From Affinirhizobium lemnae (lineage in GTDB: Bacteria; Pseudomonadota; Alphaproteobacteria; Rhizobiales; Rhizobiaceae), in the NCBI RefSeq assembly GCF_022968395.1, contig NZ_JALJQZ010000018.1, positions 1-64,000 of the forward strand: a stretch of 64,000 nt of DNA. The letters are read 5' to 3'. The position numbers were made by a program, and so were the translations under genes. The notes beneath the pieces are model-generated. The model was not told the origin of the DNA. It searched no databases and was given only the letters and a program-made list of their open reading frames with translations. This document shows positions 58,411 to 64,000 of the stretch, piece by piece. The first letter of the stretch is position 1. Every line of letters begins with the position of its first letter.

Positions 58411-61400
58411 ATGTTTCATCTTACGATGCGTGTGGCGTGGCATGATTCGCGCTGGAACGGGCGGGTCTGCCCGGCTCCGTCCTTGAACGCGTTCTGCGTC
58501 GCGCTCGATCGCATCCGGGAGGAAAAGGACGACGCCGAGGACGCCCTAGCAGGGAAGCCATGGAATGAGCTAACGTCGAAAGAGTTGCCGCCCTGCAAAG
58601 CCGAGTCGGGTGCCTTCATGAACGAGGCGGAGTGGGTCCGCCGATTCGAGCACCCTTATGCGTCCATCAAGAAGGCGGCGACGACGCACGGTCATCTGAA
58701 GTCGACCATCGTGAAGGTCCCGCCGTTCGCGGCTTTCGCTGTCCCGTTCGGCTGGATGCTGCGCACCGAGCAGGCCGCTATCGACGCGAAACTGCCGAAC
58801 CCCTTACCGCCCGACGAGCAGTCGCCGTTCGCGAGCCCCTGGGTTTTTGGCCGAGCTCGTCAGACCGCGCTCGTCGATCATGTGTTCGACCGCCTTACGC
58901 CCGAGCGGTCGCTCGTCTTCTTCTACTGCAAAGAGGGCCAGCCGCTCGGGGACACGATCTCGCGCCTCGTGGTCGGTGTAGGTCGTATCCAGTCCATTGC
59001 CCCGGTGAAGCAATACGATGCTCCTGCTGGGAAGGATACATATCCGATGTGGGACCGTCTGCTCCGGTATTCGATCCGGCCGGACGGCTTCGATGGCTTT
59101 CTACTGCCGTATCATGACTATCTCGAGTCGACCGGGGACGCTGCCGAGGACGCGCGTAGGGCGGAACTCCTCGCCGACATCGCGGTTCCCGCCGACCCAG
59201 CCCACATGCGGGTGTTCTCTTACGCGGCGGAGCTCGCGCCCGCGGACATCGCGCTCTCGACGCTAATCCGGTGCCTCGAAGCGGTTCGGAAGATCCGAGC
59301 CCATGGGATTGCCAAAGGACCGTGGGAGCGCCGCGAGGAATGGCTTAACACCCAGATCGGGCTCGCCTGGAAAGACCGAGGGGCGTTTCCTGGCCTCGGA
59401 TCAGCCATCGAGGCGCTGGGGATGCGCTTAGGGACGGCGCTGACGCTCGAGTTGTTGGCGTCGGGGGCGGTAGCGACCGATGGAGATCCTTGGCACCACA
59501 TCGACGCGCTGCTTCGCGGCAAGGTGAAGCCGCCGCAGCCTGCCTACGACGCCGATCTCAAAGCCGTCCGCGACACGTGGCTCAACCTAGCGGACGGGCG
59601 GCGGGTCCTCTTGAAGCTACTCTCGCGCTTCGCTCTCACGCCGGCGCAAGCGAGCCGTTGGTTCGATCCCGCCAAGCGGGCGGCAGCGAGCATGGCGACG
59701 ACGACCGATGCCGAGGTCATCACAAACCCCTACCGGATATGCGAGGTCGACCTGGGTGACGCGAAGGAATCCCCAGTCTCGGTCGGAACGATCGACCGCG
59801 GCCTTTTGCCAGACGCAACGATCGCGGCCAAGCACCCCGTTCCGGAACCGTCGCGCGTCGAGTCTGCGGCCGACCCGCGCCGCCTACGGGCGGCACTCGT
59901 TGCCGTGTTGCGGCGCGCGTCCGAGAATGGTGACGCGCTGCTAAGCATCACGGAAACGGTCGAGAAGGTCGCCGCACTCGAGCTGACCCATCCCTGCCTG
60001 ATCGGTATCGACTGGCCTGCCACCAATGCGGCTGCGCTAACAGGTGTCGTCGAGCTTATCGACCTGCCGGCGCCGCAAGGTCAGTTGGCCGGGATTTCCG
60101 CACTCCAACTCACGGAGCTGAAAGCGCGCGAAGATAAGCTGCGGAGCGTGCTCTCGAAGCGGGCGGGCAAGGCCGCCTCCGCCGTGGCGGCGGATTGGAA
60201 GAAGCTCCTGGTTGCAGCGATCAAGGCGGCGGGCGGCGCGTTCGACCCCAAGAACGCGCGGCACGTCCTGGCCATTGACGAACAAGCCACCGCACTCGCC
60301 CGCGTGACATCTCGTCGCCTGACGGCGCTCGTGGGGCGGGCCGGCACCGGTAAGACGTCGGTCATGGGGGCGCTCTTGCTCAACGAGGCGCTTGCACGAG
60401 ACGGGATTCTTCTGCTCGCGCCGACCGGAAAGGCGCGGGTCCGGCTCGGAAAGGCCGCCAACGCCGAAGCAATGACTGTCGCTCAGTTTTTGAACGAGCT
60501 TGGACGATATGATCGGGTCCGTCAGCGTCCACGGTTTGGTGGCAAGGAGAAGTACCGCAAAGAAAAGACAGTCGTCATCGACGAGTGCTCGATGCTCACC
60601 ATGGACGATCTTGTGGCAGTGCTCGACGCGCTCGATCTCGCTCATGTTCAACGGCTCATTCTAGTCGGCGATCCCAACCAACTACCTCCGATCGGAGTGG
60701 GACGTCCGTTCGCCGACCTGACGTCCTATCTGCAGACCACGGATGCGAAAAGCGACACCGGCTTGGCGCTTAGCGAAGCACTGGCCCGGCTGACGGTGGA
60801 GGTCCGTGCCGTTGCGGGCGCGGATCAGGCGTCGGACGCGCTTAGGCTTGCGTCCTGGTTCACGAGAGAAACGCAGCCCGTCGACGCCGACCGAGTCCTC
60901 AGCGACTTGGAAATGGGACGGCCCTTCAACGATCTTGATCTGTTGTTCTGGACAACGCCTGACGAACTGCGCAGCCGCTTGAGCGAGGCTTTCCAGAAAC
61001 ACCTCGGGTTGGCGCAGGCAACTGATGTAGTCGGCTTTAACGGCTCGCTCGGCATCGATGAACGCGGCTGGGTTCCCTTCGATAAACCCGACGGCTCCGA
61101 GCAGTGGCAGATTCTGTCGCCCGTTCGTATGCATCCGCACGGCGTCCACGACCTGAACCGCTGGGCGCAGCGGCGCTACCGTGCGAGCGAGCTAAGGGCG
61201 GCGACCGACCCGTGGGTGGTCAGTCTCGGTGACGAAAGCATTGTCATCCGCGACAAAGTCATCCAGGTCTCAAACCAGTGGCGCGACGCCTATGACGGAC
61301 AGGAGTCCGGCGATCACTACGTAGCCAATGGTGAAGTTGGACTTGTCGGTAACGGGAAGGCCCCTTGGCTGAATGTGGTCTTCGCAGGACGGCCCAATCT

Positions 61401-61803
61401 TCGCTTCGGCTACAGCGGTCGCGACTTTCCAGGCGGTTCCGGGCCTCTTGAACTCGCCTACGCCATTACTGTTCACAAGTCGCAGGGCAGCGAATTTCAA
61501 AAGGTGTTCGTCGTCCTGCCCAAGAATTGCCGCCCCCTCTCTCGGGAGTTACTCTACACGGCCCTTACCCGTTCGCGCCGACAGCTCGTGCTCCTGATCG
61601 AAGGCGAAAATTCTTCCATACTCTTTGATTATACCCGGCCCGAGCGATCGGAAACGGCGCGACGGAATACGAACATCTTCCAGGGCGTGCTTCGGCGCGT
61701 CGAGACCGAGGTCCCGTACGCAGAGAACCTGATCCATCGTACAGAGAAAGGTCATCTTGTTCGCAGTAAGTCCGAGCTAGTGATCGCCAACATGCTTTTT
61801 TAG
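58411..61803 (+). CDS. Large RecD/UvrD-like helicase with unknown N-terminal half
   Basis: This 1130-residue protein has no N-terminal domain I recognise (about residues 1-600). A superfamily 1 helicase follows, with Walker A VGRAGTGKTSVMGALL near 641, VIDECSMLTMDDL near 723, ILVGDPNQLPPIGVGRPF after it, and VHKSQGSEF plus LYTALTRSRRQLVLL near 1020-1060. The end, HLVRSKSELVIANMLF, meets TAG at 61801-61803, yet the same frame goes on into a nuclease-like domain. AAGGA precedes ATG58411. It is opposite in direction to the flanking transfer genes and sits where such elements carry cargo. A defence role is likely but unproven. Confidence 0.82.
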   Translation: MFHLTMRVAWHDSRWNGRVCPAPSLNAFCVALDRIREEKDDAEDALAGKPWNELTSKELPPCKAESGAFMNEAEWVRRFEHPYASIKKAATTHGHLKSTIVKVPPFAAFAVPFGWMLRTEQAAIDAKLPNPLPPDEQSPFASPWVFGRARQTALVDHVFDRLTPERSLVFFYCKEGQPLGDTISRLVVGVGRIQSIAPVKQYDAPAGKDTYPMWDRLLRYSIRPDGFDGFLLPYHDYLESTGDAAEDARRAELLADIAVPADPAHMRVFSYAAELAPADIALSTLIRCLEAVRKIRAHGIAKGPWERREEWLNTQIGLAWKDRGAFPGLGSAIEALGMRLGTALTLELLASGAVATDGDPWHHIDALLRGKVKPPQPAYDADLKAVRDTWLNLADGRRVLLKLLSRFALTPAQASRWFDPAKRAAASMATTTDAEVITNPYRICEVDLGDAKESPVSVGTIDRGLLPDATIAAKHPVPEPSRVESAADPRRLRAALVAVLRRASENGDALLSITETVEKVAALELTHPCLIGIDWPATNAAALTGVVELIDLPAPQGQLAGISALQLTELKAREDKLRSVLSKRAGKAASAVAADWKKLLVAAIKAAGGAFDPKNARHVLAIDEQATALARVTSRRLTALVGRAGTGKTSVMGALLLNEALARDGILLLAPTGKARVRLGKAANAEAMTVAQFLNELGRYDRVRQRPRFGGKEKYRKEKTVVIDECSMLTMDDLVAVLDALDLAHVQRLILVGDPNQLPPIGVGRPFADLTSYLQTTDAKSDTGLALSEALARLTVEVRAVAGADQASDALRLASWFTRETQPVDADRVLSDLEMGRPFNDLDLLFWTTPDELRSRLSEAFQKHLGLAQATDVVGFNGSLGIDERGWVPFDKPDGSEQWQILSPVRMHPHGVHDLNRWAQRRYRASELRAATDPWVVSLGDESIVIRDKVIQVSNQWRDAYDGQESGDHYVANGEVGLVGNGKAPWLNVVFAGRPNLRFGYSGRDFPGGSGPLELAYAITVHKSQGSEFQKVFVVLPKNCRPLSRELLYTALTRSRRQLVLLIEGENSSILFDYTRPERSETARRNTNIFQGVLRRVETEVPYAENLIHRTEKGHLVRSKSELVIANMLF

Positions 61804-62097
61804 TCCGGGGTCGAGTACGAGTATGAGCGAGTGCTCGATGGAGAGGTAGAGCCTGGCCGACTGCGTCCGGACTTCTCGTTCGTCACGGCAGACGGCGACC
61901 TGATACTTTGGGAGCACCTCGGTATGATGGTGCGCGAAGATTACCGGAAGGGATGGGAGTGGAAGAAGGCGTGGTACGAAGCCAACGGCTTCGGCGTCGG
62001 CCGATCGCTTTTCACTTCGCAAGACGACGAACGTGGAGGACTAGATTCGGCGTGCCTGCGCTCGACTGTCAATGCGATCAAGGCGTTGCTGGACTGA
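61804..62097 (+). pseudogene. PD-(D/E)XK-like nuclease tail, in frame after the helicase TAG
   Basis: The 97 codons after the TAG continue the helicase frame as SGVEYEYERVLDGEVEPGRL, then RPDFSFVTADGDLILWEHLG and YRKGWEWKKAWYEANGFGVG. PDF...WEHLG...K is the usual PD-(D/E)XK pattern of nuclease tails that follow helicases, and the SELVIANML...GVEYEYE join reads as one domain. So the TAG looks like a nonsense change splitting one protein of about 1228 residues. An ATG could restart at 61831 minus a few codons, but no ribosome site is evident. Confidence 0.75.
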
Positions 62098-62123
62098 AAC
62101 GCTGTGGAACAATAAAATAAGTC

Positions 62124-62552
62124 CTAGTCTCCGGTATCTGCCACATCCTCCGCAATCTCCTGCCGGAGTTGCGGCCCCTTGGCGAGCCGCCGTCCGAGCG
62201 CGGTGACGAAGGCGTTGTAGCGTTCGCCAGTTTTGGCTCGGGCGGCCTGTGCTGCGGGTTCTGGTAAGGCCGGGGTCGTCGACAGCCAGAAGCGAACGAA
62301 CACGGCAAGGGTCTCGACCGAAATCCCGACATCGCGTTCGAGGCGTGCCATACGACGATCGATCTGATCGAGACGCTTGGTGAAGGTTGCTTCCTGGCGC
62401 TCGGCCGCGTCAGGTGAGAGGAAGGATTCGATCGCCGCTTCGGCAATGAGAGACCGGGACTGGTCCTGTCGCGCAGCATGTTCGACGAGACGTTTCATGA
62501 CTGCGGGTTCGAGATAAACGGAAAGGCGTTGCTTGCGTGGTGATTTTGTCAT
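62124..62552 (-). CDS. Ribbon-helix-helix (CopG-like) protein next to traG
   Basis: This 142-residue protein begins with a ribbon-helix-helix domain (KQRLSVYLEPAVMKRLVEHA, SRSLIAEAAIESFLS). A coiled segment follows (RLDQIDRRMARLERDV) and a C-terminal helical tail. ATG62552 lies 7 bp after the traG stop. A CopG-type gene between traG and trbB is standard in these elements and probably regulates transfer or assists the relaxosome. Confidence 0.88.
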   Translation of the reverse strand: MTKSPRKQRLSVYLEPAVMKRLVEHAARQDQSRSLIAEAAIESFLSPDAAERQEATFTKRLDQIDRRMARLERDVGISVETLAVFVRFWLSTTPALPEPAAQAARAKTGERYNAFVTALGRRLAKGPQLRQEIAEDVADTGD

Positions 62553-62559
62553 GTGCGCC

Positions 62560-64000
62560 TCACAGGTCCATGCCGTCGTCGGGATCGAGGGAGACCTGAC
62601 GCGCCACGCCCTGCATGACACGGGACAAGCGGCTATTGCGGACGGCGTCTTCATCCGTCTCGTCCGGCAGGTCGATTTCGAACTCATTGCTGATCGGGGT
62701 TTTCTTCTCGACCGGCGCGACGTAGTTGAGTTCCGGCTGATGTCGACGCTCAGATTCGGTCGGATCCTCGTCGCCCTGATCACTACCTGTCGGAAGAGGC
62801 GCGGAAACGTCCGGATTGGCCGGCACCGGCAAGCCTGTCCAGTCGTCGGGCCGCCCAACCGCTGAAGCGGCCAGCTTGGGCGGGGGCAGCAGGCGTTCTT
62901 TGAAACGGGCATCCTCGAAATATCGGGCCTTTTTCGCGCGGATCGGCGCGAGGCCCGCCGCCATGACGATCTCCTCGGTCGGCGGCAGTTGCATAATTTC
63001 GCCGGGGGTCAGGAGGGGGCGTGCCGTCTCGGAACGCGAGACCATCAAATGTCCGAGCCAGGGCGAGAGCCGGTGTCCGGCATAGTTCTTCATCGCCTTC
63101 ATTTCGGTCGCCGTGCCGAGTGCGTCTGAAACGCGCTTGGCGGTCCGTTCATCATTGGTGGCGAAGCTGACACGGACATGGCAGTTGTCGAGGATAGAGT
63201 TGTTCGCGCCATAGGCCTTTTCGATCTGGTTCAGCGACTGGGCGATTAGGAAGCTTTTGAGGCCGTAGCCTGCCATGAAGGCCAGTGCGCTCTCGAAGAA
63301 ATCGAGCCGCCCAAGCGCCGGAAACTCGTCGAGCATCAGGAGAAGGCGGTGCCGTCCGGACTTGGCCTGCAAATCCTCGGTCAACCGACGCCCGACCTGG
63401 TTGAGGATCAGACGGATGAGCGGCTTGGTGCGGGCGATGTCGGACGGCGGCACAACGAGATAGAGGGTTGCCGGATGTTTAGCGGTGACTAAGTCCATGA
63501 TCCGCCAGTCGCATCGGCGAGTGACCTCAGCAACGACCGGATCGCGATAGAGGCCGAGAAACGACATGGCGGTGGAGAGCACGCCCGAGCGCTCATTGTC
63601 GGACTTGTTGAGGAGTTCGCGTGCCGCGCTGGCGATGACGGGGTGCGGACCGGCTTCGCCCCGATGCGCAGTTTTCATCATGGCCGCGAGCGTCGACTCG
63701 ATCGGGCGCCGTGGATCGGAGAGAAACGCGGCGACGCCCGCCAAGGTTTTGTCAGGCTCCGCATAGAGGACATGCAGAATGGCCCCGACCAGCAGGGCGT
63801 GACTGGTTTTTTCCCAATGGTTGCGCTTTTCGAGGGAGCCTTCGGGATCGACGAGGATGTCGGCGATGTTCTGTACGTCACGCACCTCCCATTCCCCGCG
63901 GCGGACCTCCAGCAACGGATTATAGGCGGACGATTTGGCGTTGGTCGGATCGAAGAGCAGGACGCGGCCATGCCGGGCGCGGAAGCCGGCTGTGAGCTGC
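62560..64000 (-). CDS. traG: Conjugal transfer coupling protein TraG (VirD4-like), 5' end outside window
   Basis: The visible 479 codons cover the C-terminal part of the coupling ATPase that hands the relaxase-DNA complex to the trb channel. The frame stays open to the window edge, starting QLTAGFRARHGRVLLFDPTN. Walker B is LLLMLDEFPALGRLDFFESA, and SLNQIEKAYGANNSILDNCH is a family landmark. Walker A lies beyond the edge. Confidence 0.95.
   Translation of the reverse strand, partial: QLTAGFRARHGRVLLFDPTNAKSSAYNPLLEVRRGEWEVRDVQNIADILVDPEGSLEKRNHWEKTSHALLVGAILHVLYAEPDKTLAGVAAFLSDPRRPIESTLAAMMKTAHRGEAGPHPVIASAARELLNKSDNERSGVLSTAMSFLGLYRDPVVAEVTRRCDWRIMDLVTAKHPATLYLVVPPSDIARTKPLIRLILNQVGRRLTEDLQAKSGRHRLLLMLDEFPALGRLDFFESALAFMAGYGLKSFLIAQSLNQIEKAYGANNSILDNCHVRVSFATNDERTAKRVSDALGTATEMKAMKNYAGHRLSPWLGHLMVSRSETARPLLTPGEIMQLPPTEEIVMAAGLAPIRAKKARYFEDARFKERLLPPPKLAASAVGRPDDWTGLPVPANPDVSAPLPTGSDQGDEDPTESERRHQPELNYVAPVEKKTPISNEFEIDLPDETDEDAVRNSRLSRVMQGVARQVSLDPDDGMDL

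Larger units (their letters stand above)
32507..64000. mobile_element. integrative conjugative element, left part (right end outside window)
   Basis: The element begins at the radC break near 32500-32520. It contains a serine recombinase remnant, an AlpA-like HTH protein, a defence operon, a complete trb mating-pair cluster and traG, and is still open at the window end. The trb - DUF2274 - lysR and RHH - traG layout resembles the Tn4371/IncP-like conjugative elements of proteobacteria. The relaxase and the right end were not seen. Confidence 0.75.

Noticed and set aside
33477-62097. Amber codon reassigned to an amino acid throughout the element
   Set aside because: The LysR gene of the same element ends normally at TAG (48341-48343), and only two genes show in-frame TAG, so nonsense mutation is the simpler view.
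32507-64000. Prophage
   Set aside because: No capsid, tail, terminase or lysis genes; trb and traG genes identify a conjugative element.

Overview
The window reads as alphaproteobacterial, most likely Rhizobiaceae (Agrobacterium/Rhizobium group). The evidence is the nlpD - DUF815 ATPase - yajC - secDF - Mth938-like - squalene-synthase-like gene order, the rhizobial style of Icd, RpsD, PepT and SthA, a DUF1127 protein, and a host-type RadC C-terminus. No rRNA, tRNA or CRISPR array was recognised.

Positions 1-32340 are ordinary chromosome. The left edge carries the last codons of an IS5-type transposase. Then come a LytM/LysM divisome-type protein, a DUF815 ATPase, the SecDF-YajC secretion accessory genes, trmFO, a glutathione S-transferase, icd, two tandem secreted DUF3828-like proteins, trmJ-murI, a DUF1127 protein, a YafY/WYL regulator with a VOC protein, a LysE exporter, a HerA-like ATPase, pepT, a TerC-family protein, rpsD and sthA. 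From 23.7 to 32.3 kb lies a FadR-type regulator followed by a peptide-importer operon (binding protein, two permeases, gamma-glutamyltransferase, DUF1028 protein, fused double ATPase). It looks like a glutathione or gamma-glutamyl-peptide scavenging unit. Copies of a GAACCAAT operator sit in front of both the regulator and the operon.

At about 32.5 kb the host radC gene is cut at its HNHPSGDP motif, and everything to the right looks like an integrative conjugative element that runs past the window end. Its left end holds a regulator, a serine recombinase broken by an in-frame TAG and by a lost C-terminus, and an AlpA/excisionase-like HTH protein. Next comes a HigA-like regulator followed by five tightly packed defence-type genes (35951-47159): a SNF2/DrmD-like helicase with a C-terminal DUF3883 nuclease-like domain, a PtuA-like ATPase, a PtuB-like HNH nuclease, a DUF1156 DNA methyltransferase and a DUF499 ATPase. 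A LysR gene then meets a complete IncP-like trb mating-pair operon (trbB, C, D, E, J, K-alt, L, F, G, I plus DUF2274) on the minus strand. Between trbB and the ribbon-helix-helix/traG genes sits a second cargo gene, a large RecD/UvrD-like helicase with a PD-(D/E)XK-like tail that is separated from the main body by another in-frame TAG.

The most interesting part is the five-gene defence operon. It appears to merge a helicase/DUF1156/DUF499 modification system with a Septu-like PtuAB pair. The two amber interruptions in this one element, and the operators noted in the core region, also deserve checking.
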